Below, one piece after another: positions 6,732 through 14,365 of a stretch of DNA of 28,330 nt. Position 1 is the stretch's first letter. The number at the start of each line of letters is the position of its first letter. The notes under the pieces are model-generated. The model was not told the DNA's origin and did no database searches. It was given only the letters and a program-made list of their open reading frames with translations. Source of the stretch: a virus; IMG/VR virus record IMGVR_UViG_3300030060_003887, positions 1 through 28,330 of that record; one strand, given 5' to 3'. The position numbers and the translations under genes were made by a program.

Positions 6732-6942
6732 CGTAAACCACCCCCCACACTATAAAAAAGGCTCTATTGAGTGTATAGACGCAATAGAATCAGCTTTATC
6801 CTTTGAAGAGTTTAAAGGGTATTGTAAAGCTGCAGCCATTAAATATGTATGGCGTGAAGACCATAAAGAATCTAATGTACAAGACCTAGATAAAGCAATA
6901 TGGTATTTAACTAGGTTGAGAAATAAAATGGTGGACAGATGA
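6721..6942 (+). CDS. DUF3310 family phage protein
   Basis: A 73-aa protein with the hallmark pattern NHPPHYKKG (6-14), IECIDAIES (16-24), GYCKAAAIKYVWR (33-45), then DLDKAIWYLTRL (56-67). This small family is widespread in phages and its biochemical role is not firmly known; it often sits among nucleotide and DNA metabolism genes, as here. An AAGGAG site precedes the ATG, which overlaps the exonuclease gene by 11 nt. The 3' end overlaps the next micro-gene (ATGA). Confidence 0.85.
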   Translation: MTDNVNHPPHYKKGSIECIDAIESALSFEEFKGYCKAAAIKYVWREDHKESNVQDLDKAIWYLTRLRNKMVDR

Positions 6943-7013
6943 TGGATATGAGTTTTTACGCTGTTATAGGCATGTTATTACTTATAGCTTATGCATTTAT
7001 GGAGAACAGATGA
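6939..7013 (+). CDS. Micro-gene, 24 aa, single membrane segment
   Basis: ATG at 6939 overlaps the stop of the DUF3310 gene, and its own TGA overlaps the ATG at 7010. The product starts MMDMSFYAVIGMLLLIAYAF, a one-helix membrane peptide. Coupling on both sides supports translation. No family is recognised. It is the third such one-helix peptide in the early genes. Confidence 0.55.
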   Translation: MMDMSFYAVIGMLLLIAYAFMENR

Positions 7014-7171
7014 ATAGAAAAGATAGAATAAAAGAGCTTGAAAAAAAAATTATTTACATAAAATCTGTGTTGAAAGAAACACAAGACGAACTTTTTTTAT
7101 TAAAAGTTGAAGAAAATCAAGCAAAAGAAAAGGGGCATAAAGCCCCTATCCACGAGAAGACTTTAGCTTAA
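7010..7171 (+). CDS. Short coiled-coil protein, 53 aa
   Basis: ATG at 7010 is preceded by GGAG about 6 bases upstream and overlaps the preceding stop. The product starts MNRKDRIKELEKKIIYIKSV and is a Lys/Glu-rich heptad-like helix of about 35 residues, then a short polar tail. Its 3' part contains the terminator hairpin for the leftward operon (7123-7147), and its end overlaps the facing gene by 4 nt. Function unknown. Confidence 0.6.
   Translation: MNRKDRIKELEKKIIYIKSVLKETQDELFLLKVEENQAKEKGHKAPIHEKTLA
7123..7147 (-). terminator. Rho-independent terminator of the SSB-like/Sak4 operon
   Basis: On the minus strand AGGGGC-TTTAT-GCCCCT (7147-7131) forms a 6-bp GC-rich stem with a 5-nt loop, directly followed by TTTCTTTT (7130-7123). 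It lies about 20 nt past the stop of the leftward gene ending at 7168. No T-run follows on the plus strand, so it should act leftward only. It is embedded in the facing 53-aa gene. Confidence 0.75.
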
Positions 7172-7629
7172 AAAGGTGGCACTGCCTCTGGTGGTGGGCT
7201 CATATCTGAATCCACAGCTAAAAGATAATTCTTAATTTTAGTTTTCATCATCTTTATTTCTTCACCATTGTCACCCTTGAATGAATCTTCTTTCTGATAC
7301 ATGTCAAGAGTTAAGTTCTTGCCTACAAAGTGACCATGCTCTTCAGGATACTTTTTAAGACCACAAGCTTTTGTAAGTCTTGTAAACAATTCTGTACTAA
7401 TACGCTTATTATCCTCATTCGTAGCCCATAGGTTATACCACTCGTTGTGATCTTTGTATTTGCCACCGTCAATTTGAAACGTTACTTTCAAAGTCCAGTT
7501 ACCAGCTTGTGACTTATACTTGTCAGTCGCTATAATTTTAGCGTTATGTTCGCCATCATCTGCAAGTGGGACGCCCGTAGGCATCTCACTTAAATTATCA
7601 AAAAATTCCACATCACCGAAATCAGACAT
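7168..7629 (-). CDS. DUF669-like, probable single-stranded DNA-binding protein
   Basis: A 153-aa protein. The central region (about 25-135) has the beta-rich pattern of DUF669 phage proteins, including WTLKVTFQI (45-53) and NEWYNLWATNE (62-72). These are thought to be OB-fold-like ssDNA binders and often sit beside Sak4-type recombinases, as here. The protein ends in a proline-rich tail finishing PPF, recalling the PF tip by which bacterial SSBs recruit partners, though the acidic residues of a classic tip are sparse. The start overlaps the end of the ATPase gene by 8 nt. Confidence 0.65.
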   Translation of the reverse strand: MSDFGDVEFFDNLSEMPTGVPLADDGEHNAKIIATDKYKSQAGNWTLKVTFQIDGGKYKDHNEWYNLWATNEDNKRISTELFTRLTKACGLKKYPEEHGHFVGKNLTLDMYQKEDSFKGDNGEEIKMMKTKIKNYLLAVDSDMSPPPEAVPPF

Positions 7630-8341
7630 TAGTTTCTCCCATATCGTTAGTTAATGAAAACCCTAACTTTTCAATTAAGGTCGTAATATCAGGCTTTTCA
7701 AAGTTTTCTAGTTTACCACTTCTATCTTTAGCCTTATAGCCTTGTGAATGAACAGTTTGCAACCATCTGTGTAAAACAGTTTTACCTTCATCATCTTGGC
7801 TATCAATAACTCTAAGTGCTAATACTTCATCAAAAAAGTATGTTATAGATTCGCCTAGTTTAGTACCAACCATTTTAGGTGCGTGTTTTAATATGCCATC
7901 ATCATTGACTACATCTTCTTTGCACAAAAATAGTACGTGCATGTTTAGATCTCTAAAAGCACGCATAAGATTTGTAACAGATTCCTGGACATTACCATAC
8001 GCCATTCTTGGATCTTTACTACGAGATTTCTCCCATGTAAGCAAGATCTCGCTTATTTCAGATACTGAATCTAAAACTACAGTGTCATATTGTAGGGTGC
8101 CAGATTTTAAAGCGTCATGAAGTTCCATAACTTCAGCTGCTTCTTTTACTTCAATAGCATCAACGTTGTCTGCATCTTTGATAGATAACAGTCCAGCTTC
8201 AGCACTTATTACAAGCACCTTACCTGGGCACGTCTTTGCCAGTGTTGTCTTTCCAGAACCAGCCATACCATACACCAGGATCTTTGCACCTTGGCTTTGT
8301 ACCAACTGACTCGGAGATACGATTCTACTTGTTAACGTCAT
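7622..8341 (-). CDS. Sak4-like RecA-fold ATPase (AAA_24), phage recombinase
   Basis: A 239-aa ATPase with Walker A GMAGSGKT (25-32) and Walker B TVVLD (87-91). The rest follows the phage AAA_24/Sak4 pattern, including EAGLLSIKD (48-56) and a late GESITYFFDEVL segment. Such proteins promote ssDNA annealing or strand exchange together with a phage SSB. It is the first gene of a leftward two-gene operon, with AGAGGAG upstream of the ATG and a perfect -10 TATAAT in its promoter. The matching exonuclease lies in the facing operon. Confidence 0.85.
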   Translation of the reverse strand: MTLTSRIVSPSQLVQSQGAKILVYGMAGSGKTTLAKTCPGKVLVISAEAGLLSIKDADNVDAIEVKEAAEVMELHDALKSGTLQYDTVVLDSVSEISEILLTWEKSRSKDPRMAYGNVQESVTNLMRAFRDLNMHVLFLCKEDVVNDDGILKHAPKMVGTKLGESITYFFDEVLALRVIDSQDDEGKTVLHRWLQTVHSQGYKAKDRSGKLENFEKPDITTLIEKLGFSLTNDMGETNV

Positions 8342-8375
8342 TTTTTTCTCCTCTTAAATTAAAATTAACTTGCAC

Positions 8376-8405
8376 ATTATATACTTAATCGTTACCATAT
8401 GTAAA
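8376..8405 (-). promoter_or_regulatory. Sigma70-like promoter for the Sak4 operon
   Basis: On the minus strand: -35 TTTACA (8405-8400, 5 of 6), 18-nt spacer, perfect -10 TATAAT (8381-8376). The inverted repeat GTAAA-N6-TTTAC (8401-8416) overlaps the -35 and could be an operator. This region also separates the divergent regulator gene at 8440. Confidence 0.6.
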
Positions 8406-8418
8406 ATTAAATTTACAA

Positions 8419-8428
8419 ATAAATTTAT
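8419..8428. promoter_or_regulatory. Candidate operator ATAAATTTAT before the regulator gene
   Basis: A perfect 10-bp palindrome ending directly before the AAGGAG ribosome site of the helix-turn-helix gene. The same 10 bases form the core of the palindrome at 5307-5320. This fits autoregulation by the downstream protein, but AT-rich palindromes arise easily by chance in such a genome. Confidence 0.35.
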
Positions 8429-8439
8429 AAGGAGAGTTT

Positions 8440-8787
8440 ATGGAAAATCAAAACCAAGAAAATACTTTGTGGCAAGCAAATTATTATTTCAGAACAAAGA
8501 CATTAGCAACAAAAAAATTAAAAGAATTTGAAACACTAGGTGTTAAACCAAATCACACTAATAGAAAAGTCAAACCGTACACATTAAAAGAATACATAGA
8601 GTTTTTAGGACAAAGAGAAGCTGCCGAAAAGTTTGGGTGCTCTGAAGCATCCTGTAAAGCATGGCGTTATGGTTATAGACAACCTACGATCAATCAGGCT
8701 AAACAAATCATCAAAGCTACAGACGGCAGATTGGATTTTGAATCTATATATGGGCCTGTATCAGAGATATTAGTAACAGAAGCTTAG
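8440..8787 (+). CDS. Cro/CI-like helix-turn-helix regulator
   Basis: A 115-aa protein with a lambda-repressor-type DNA-binding region in its C-terminal half (about 48-103). The likely helix-turn-helix is GQREAAEKFGCSEASCKAW (57-75), followed by a YRQPTINQAKQIIKA helix. The N-terminal 45 residues are basic and polar with no recognised fold. A good AAGGAGAG site precedes the ATG. It lies between divergent promoters and directly before the primase gene, so it may set the balance between the two early operons. Candidate binding sites are the ATAAATTTAT palindromes at 8419 and 5309. Confidence 0.75.
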   Translation: MENQNQENTLWQANYYFRTKTLATKKLKEFETLGVKPNHTNRKVKPYTLKEYIEFLGQREAAEKFGCSEASCKAWRYGYRQPTINQAKQIIKATDGRLDFESIYGPVSEILVTEA

Positions 8788-8788
8788 T

Positions 8789-10912
8789 GTGTTTCAGCTC
8801 AATATTACTGAGGACGACACATCCTTAGAGCAAGCACTTGCCTACTATGACGAAGGTTATAATGTCGTTCCTTTACAAAGATCCAACAAAAAGCCACCAC
8901 CTTTTTTAAAAGGTTGGGAGCAATACAAAGAGGAAAGACCCCCTAGAACCCTTGTAGAATCATGGTTTAAGGATAGGGACAACCTTGTTGTAGCTCTTGT
9001 ATGTGGATCATTCATTGTCGTAGATGCAGACTCGCCAGAGGCTATGGACTGGGTAGAGAAGAATCTACCTGCATGTCCTTTCAAAGTTATTACTGGTAAA
9101 GGTATGCATTACTATTATAACAATCCACAGAACTATACCACCTTTGCTACAAGAAGAACTGCTGAAACACCAATAGAAAGACTTATAGATATTAGAGGTG
9201 TTGGTGGTTTAATTATTGCACCTTGGAGCAGACACGCTAACGGTCAAATATACAAACCAATAACCTTTCCTGATTGGAAGATACACGATCATAATGACTT
9301 ACCAGACTTTACTGAAGTTGAGTTTACAAAGATAACTGGTGTACCTAAAACAGAATCAAGCGTACAAACAGCACCATTCTCGTTAGAGGGTGTGCATGAA
9401 GGTTCAAGAAACGATGGAGCGGCAAGGATTGCAGGCTATCTTATCTCTAAAAATGTAAACCTACAATTTGTAAAAATATTTTTGCATAATTGGAACAAAC
9501 AAAACACTCCACCACTACCACAAGCAGAGATAGATGGCGTAGTAGAAAGTGTTAAGAGCACGCACGATAGAAAGAATCAGATAGCACCTTTGTTCATACA
9601 AGCCTCAGAAACCATACAAAAACCAAAAGATCTATTTAATCCACCTGGCTTACTAAAGGACATGTTTAAGTTTTGCGAAGAGATAGCACAAGTGCCACAA
9701 CCAGAGCTATCCTTAATCGGTGCACTATCTTTAGCTAGTGTAAGCTGTGGTCGTATATATAGAACTAATATGAATAATTTTTCATCTATGTATTTCATGG
9801 GCATCGCTAAGTCTGGCCAAGGTAAAGAAAACATTAAGACATTTGTAGAGTCAGTGCTTAACGCTAGCGATCATGAAAAGCTAGTTGTTGGTGATGGTTA
9901 TACATCTAGTGGTGCTGTTCACTCTGTATTAAAGATGAGACCCACACAAATAACCATCATGGATGAGTTCGGTAAGAGATTAGAAGCCATAGGCAACTCA
10001 CAGAACACAAATAGAGAAGATGGTATTCAAACACTTATGGAAGCATGGGGTAGGTGTCATGGTACTTTAAGACCAGATAACTACTCGCTTATGAATGTCC
10101 AGGAACAATACAAAGAGACGATGATGAGTCGTGTTACACATAAACCAGCTATAACGCTTGTGGGCTTATCGGTGCCAAAGAACTTTTACAAAGCACTCAA
10201 TAGTGGTCGTATAGCAGATGGCTTTCTGAATAGGTTTGTAGTTGTTGAATCTAAAGAACCAAGAAGGGTAGGCGAACTTAGAAGATTTAAAGAGCCACCT
10301 ACATCAATAGTGAACTGGGTCAACTATATTAGAAGACAAAGAGGTAACATGGATGATGTTGCAAGAGACAATGCAGAGATAGATCTTAGCCAGATAGTAC
10401 TAAACTTTGATAGAGAATCAGAAGAAATACTGCAAGATTTCGCAAGAGAGATCGTAAAACGACAAGATATACTAGAAAAAGACAACCTAGAGCCTCTTCT
10501 AAGCCGTTCTAAGGAAAAAGCTATGCGTTTGTCATTACTTTGTACTCTGGCTTCAAATGCGGACGCTAGAGCGATTACAGGCGATATTACACAATGGGCG
10601 GTAGATTTTATTAGATATTACGATTTATTGTTTATAGAAGCCTGTAGAGACAAGGTAGCTAGTAGTGCTATGGAGTCTAAGATTAAGCAGGTTCTTTCGT
10701 TTATTAGATCTAGGAATGGCGAGGGTATTTCTAAACGTGAAGTAGACAGGCACGAGCTCTTTCGTAGTATGAAGTCTTATGAAGTAAAAGAGATAATAGA
10801 AAGGCTTATGAACGCAGGTGAAATACAAGAGGTAGAAATAAAGGTAGGTGGCAAAGGCAGACCAGCTAAAAGGTTTGTAGCTGTCGATCCTACTTTCTTT
10901 GAGGATACTTAA
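8789..10912 (+). CDS. Primase-polymerase/helicase fusion (Prim-Pol plus DUF3987-like)
   Basis: A 707-aa replication protein. The N-terminus (about 12-175) is a Prim-Pol domain: YNVVPL (24-29), the catalytic pair in VVDAD (77-81, Asp79 and Asp81), TGKGMHYYY (102-110) and DIRG (134-137). A primase C-terminal-like piece follows with EGSRN (204-208). The middle (about 290-500) resembles DUF3987 helicase-like domains, with a P-loop-like GIAKSGQGKE (338-347) and Walker B-like ITIMDEFG (388-395). The C-terminus (about 640-700) looks like a winged helix. The start is GTG, 2 nt after the regulator's stop with no clear ribosome site, so translation is probably coupled. It likely primes and unwinds phage DNA. 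No DNA polymerase is in the window. Confidence 0.85.
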   Translation: MFQLNITEDDTSLEQALAYYDEGYNVVPLQRSNKKPPPFLKGWEQYKEERPPRTLVESWFKDRDNLVVALVCGSFIVVDADSPEAMDWVEKNLPACPFKVITGKGMHYYYNNPQNYTTFATRRTAETPIERLIDIRGVGGLIIAPWSRHANGQIYKPITFPDWKIHDHNDLPDFTEVEFTKITGVPKTESSVQTAPFSLEGVHEGSRNDGAARIAGYLISKNVNLQFVKIFLHNWNKQNTPPLPQAEIDGVVESVKSTHDRKNQIAPLFIQASETIQKPKDLFNPPGLLKDMFKFCEEIAQVPQPELSLIGALSLASVSCGRIYRTNMNNFSSMYFMGIAKSGQGKENIKTFVESVLNASDHEKLVVGDGYTSSGAVHSVLKMRPTQITIMDEFGKRLEAIGNSQNTNREDGIQTLMEAWGRCHGTLRPDNYSLMNVQEQYKETMMSRVTHKPAITLVGLSVPKNFYKALNSGRIADGFLNRFVVVESKEPRRVGELRRFKEPPTSIVNWVNYIRRQRGNMDDVARDNAEIDLSQIVLNFDRESEEILQDFAREIVKRQDILEKDNLEPLLSRSKEKAMRLSLLCTLASNADARAITGDITQWAVDFIRYYDLLFIEACRDKVASSAMESKIKQVLSFIRSRNGEGISKREVDRHELFRSMKSYEVKEIIERLMNAGEIQEVEIKVGGKGRPAKRFVAVDPTFFEDT

Positions 10913-13900
10913 ACTACAGGTCTACCTGCAATACGTTCAGCAAAGTCTAGACGATCTGGCGATAAAGGATCTACAGATGCTTGGGTAGTATCTACTTGAG
11001 GTAACTGTGGTAGCTCTCTTATTGGTGCAGTCACTTGTTCTCTCAATTGTTTAAATAAATTTAATCCTTCGTCTACACCAGTGTCTACATCTTCGTCAGT
11101 AATACCTAATGCAGTTTTGCCAGCTTCAAAAGTTTCATCTAAAATGTTAACTCCGCCTTCACTAATAGGTATTATGTCTCCATCTACCATTCTCAAACCA
11201 AATTGTCTTAGTGTTGTATTAAATATTTGTAAAGCCTGACTAATAGATCCTTGATCTGATCTCGACATTAAACGTACAAAAGGAGGATAAGTTAATAAAG
11301 CTCTAGCTATGGCTAAACCAGCTACGGTTGGTAATGCAGTTAAAGGTTGAAAAACTATAGCCGCAGATAAACCAGCAGCTATCAATGCACCAGCAGAACC
11401 ACCTTTACCTGGTTCACCACCAGTTAATATTTCAATTTGTTCTTGTAAATCACGTAAACCTCTTCTAGTTTGCACACCAAACATCGAGTCTAATGTTTCA
11501 TCACCTATAGAATCTAATGAAGTTTTGAGATTGGTTGATTTAAATAAATCTGTTACCTTACCCTCTCCATTAAGATCTATAGATTTAGATAAAAGCTTTT
11601 GCATGCTTGCTTGTTGTATATCGTTAAAAACTTTTTCATCAACAGTATTACGCAGTGTGTTAATTACAGATGCAGATCCAGGTCTAAATATTGTGTTAAC
11701 AGTTTCCTCAATAGTCTTATTTGGTAAGTCTGCTATAGCTCTAGTTTTTTCAAATCTTATACGCTCTTCTGTAGCGTCTGCTAATTCATTTAGAGATTGC
11801 ACAAACAATTTACCTTGATCGCTTGGATTCAAACCAGTGGTTGCATTTCTCTCTGTAATATCATTAATTAATTTTCTTAATTCTTGTGGTTTTGGGTTAA
11901 AACCTATGGCATTTAGTTGATTTAGTGTTGCACGTACAGTCGGACCAGTATTTACTTGTGTGACTGGATCTGTAAATAATAAATCGAACTTGCCTTTGTG
12001 TGTTTTTTCAAACTTAAGTATTTCTCTAGCAAACTGCGTAAAATTTACATCTGTCAATTCATCTTTAGTGGATTCGTATAAAGCATCAGCAAACAATCTA
12101 TTTTTTAAATCAGCTTTAAGTTTTTTTTCGTAATAATTGTTTATGAAATTACCCGATGAATCTGTTTTTCTTAATTTAGGATCTAAACTTATATATTCAT
12201 CATAATCTCGTAAAGATTTAAAAATATTTTCAAGATCTGCATATTTACCACCGATCACAGCATTGTTAAATACATCATCTGCCGCTATTACACCTTGGCC
12301 ACCTTGTTGCACTAATCCTTCTACTTTTTTATTGTCGAAAGGCGACATCCTTTCAAAATGTGTTAGATTAGCTTCATCTAAATCCTGTAACGCTCTTCTT
12401 ATTAGAAGCTTTTCATTTGCACCCAAACGTAAACCCGTATTTGCTAAAGCAACATCAATGGCCTTACCACCCTCTTGTGCTAACTCTGTTAATATACTGT
12501 TTGCATTTTTTGTTCCATCTACACCTACACCAAAATCATCATATATTCTAGCTACTGCATTTATAATTTTTCTTTCATCACTTCTCTTTGCTATCTCACC
12601 TAAAAATCTTTTTAAAAAATTAGCGTCATTTCTAATCATTCTTAGATCATATTGACCCGCTTTAGCTAATTCTATTGCTTCATCTAATCTATCAGCTAGT
12701 TGTGTTCTAATATTACTTTTAATTTCTGCTCTTGGATCAACCATTTTTTGCATGGTGCCTTTGGCTTCGTCTAGTTCAACAATTCTTTTACCACGTTCAA
12801 GATGTTTTAAAATAATATTATTTATTGCTTTATTTATAGCAACTGATTTAGCTTGCTCATTAGGTGTTTTCAATATGGGTTGACCTGTAGCTTCGTCAAT
12901 TTGTTTAAAAGGTTGTCCTAAATCATCTATACCGTATATAAATTCATCGCTTCTAAAATTAAGTAATTTTGTATCTACACCATGATAGAGTTCACCGCTT
13001 TGTTCTAGTGCAGCGCTTTGTGCCTTTGCTAGATTAGTTTTTAGTTCTTCTCCAAAAGCTCTTACTGTGGGTATTTGTTTATAGTTACCTACGTTTAATA
13101 TATCTGCTCCTACATCATCTAATAATTTTCTTAATGATTCAGTTACATTTTGTTCTTTTACACGTAAATCTTGTAAAGCAGTGTTTACTTGATCATTCAA
13201 ACTTTTTTTAGATGCTTGTGATATGCCTTGATTTAAAGCCGCTCTTTCATTTTTAATGTTTCTAAGCACATCATTTGTAGCTGCACGTAAATATGGTATG
13301 TTGTATTTTGTTCTATTATCGCCTAAGACTCTTTCAAATATAGCTTGATATTGTGCTGGTAACTTCTGCTCAAATACTGCTCTTGAGGGTAAATATCCTT
13401 TTGAATAGTCAGAATCTAATGTTTTGACTTTACCATCTTTTGCTGCTTTTAATATCTGATTATTTGATAAAAACTTTCCTCCAGCAGCAACACTCTCTCT
13501 ATCTAGTTTTTTTACATCCATATAGCTTAAGTTTCTTGAAGCGACAAATGCAGCTCTTTGATTTTCTAAAGGTGCTTGTTTACCTAAAATGCTTTTAAAA
13601 ACGACTCCTGGTATCTCACCAAAAACACCCTGACCCACAGATCCTAAAACAAATTCACCTTTTAACAAATCACCTATTTCATCACGATCTTGTAATTGAA
13701 AGCCCTCTTGTGCGTCTAAATATTCTTCAGCACCTTTACCTATAGCAGATGCTCCACCAGCGACTAACGTTCTTGCTAATCTAGCTCTTTTACCAAGTAA
13801 TGATGTAACACCACTAACAACTTTAGCCTGTGGTAGAAAAGCTAAAAGTGTAGTTAAAACTGGACCTGCTATACCACTAAGATCTGCTAAGTCTCCTGTT

Positions 13901-14364
13901 TTAAGGTTGAATGAATTTTCATCAACTACAGTATTTAAATTTATTATTGTGCCGTCTTGTAATCTTCTTTGTTGTACTGGCAGCCCAAGTAATTGTAATC
14001 CTCTTGGTGTTAAGGCGACTTGTCCTTTTGTATTCCTAATAAAGCCATCGTCACCAACGGAGTTTTGTAATATTCCTTCTTGGTGTAATGGCGAATCTGA
14101 TTTTTCTAAATCATTTATTAGTTTACGTAAAACAACATTTTGTTCTGTTTCTGTTTCAGCTCTACCTAATTTTTGTCTTAAATCTTTACCAAGACCCTGT
14201 TTGATGTTAACACCAGTTTCGTAATCAAAATATAAATCGTCATAAAATGGTGATACAGCGCCTTTAGCTATTTCAGCCCTAGTTTTTTTTCTAGCTTCAT
14301 CTTCGTTTAGTGCATCTACGATATGTGTAACACCTGGAGCAATACCTACTCTGAATGTTGGCAT
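10909..14364 (-). CDS. Large virion protein, probable internal/ejection protein
   Basis: An 1151-aa protein, last in the late operon. It is largely helical and charged, with two hydrophobic glycine/alanine-rich stretches: one near residues 160-200 and one near the C-terminus, about 1000-1045 (starting GGSAGALIAAGLSAA). Long helical proteins with membrane-active segments at this place in podovirus genomes are often internal proteins ejected with DNA into the host envelope, like the T7 core proteins; that role is inferred from size, composition and position. There is no enzyme motif I recognise. Its end overlaps the facing primase gene by 4 nt, with no visible terminator between them. Confidence 0.7.
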   Translation of the reverse strand: MPTFRVGIAPGVTHIVDALNEDEARKKTRAEIAKGAVSPFYDDLYFDYETGVNIKQGLGKDLRQKLGRAETETEQNVVLRKLINDLEKSDSPLHQEGILQNSVGDDGFIRNTKGQVALTPRGLQLLGLPVQQRRLQDGTIINLNTVVDENSFNLKTGDLADLSGIAGPVLTTLLAFLPQAKVVSGVTSLLGKRARLARTLVAGGASAIGKGAEEYLDAQEGFQLQDRDEIGDLLKGEFVLGSVGQGVFGEIPGVVFKSILGKQAPLENQRAAFVASRNLSYMDVKKLDRESVAAGGKFLSNNQILKAAKDGKVKTLDSDYSKGYLPSRAVFEQKLPAQYQAIFERVLGDNRTKYNIPYLRAATNDVLRNIKNERAALNQGISQASKKSLNDQVNTALQDLRVKEQNVTESLRKLLDDVGADILNVGNYKQIPTVRAFGEELKTNLAKAQSAALEQSGELYHGVDTKLLNFRSDEFIYGIDDLGQPFKQIDEATGQPILKTPNEQAKSVAINKAINNIILKHLERGKRIVELDEAKGTMQKMVDPRAEIKSNIRTQLADRLDEAIELAKAGQYDLRMIRNDANFLKRFLGEIAKRSDERKIINAVARIYDDFGVGVDGTKNANSILTELAQEGGKAIDVALANTGLRLGANEKLLIRRALQDLDEANLTHFERMSPFDNKKVEGLVQQGGQGVIAADDVFNNAVIGGKYADLENIFKSLRDYDEYISLDPKLRKTDSSGNFINNYYEKKLKADLKNRLFADALYESTKDELTDVNFTQFAREILKFEKTHKGKFDLLFTDPVTQVNTGPTVRATLNQLNAIGFNPKPQELRKLINDITERNATTGLNPSDQGKLFVQSLNELADATEERIRFEKTRAIADLPNKTIEETVNTIFRPGSASVINTLRNTVDEKVFNDIQQASMQKLLSKSIDLNGEGKVTDLFKSTNLKTSLDSIGDETLDSMFGVQTRRGLRDLQEQIEILTGGEPGKGGSAGALIAAGLSAAIVFQPLTALPTVAGLAIARALLTYPPFVRLMSRSDQGSISQALQIFNTTLRQFGLRMVDGDIIPISEGGVNILDETFEAGKTALGITDEDVDTGVDEGLNLFKQLREQVTAPIRELPQLPQVDTTQASVDPLSPDRLDFAERIAGRPVV

Positions 14365-14365
14365 C

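Noticed and set aside
12263-12655. Rightward 130-codon ORF inside the 1151-aa gene (also 15450-15941, 16502-16969 and 21000-21518)
   Set aside because: Antisense shadows of long leftward coding frames. They lack ribosome sites and have unlikely composition.
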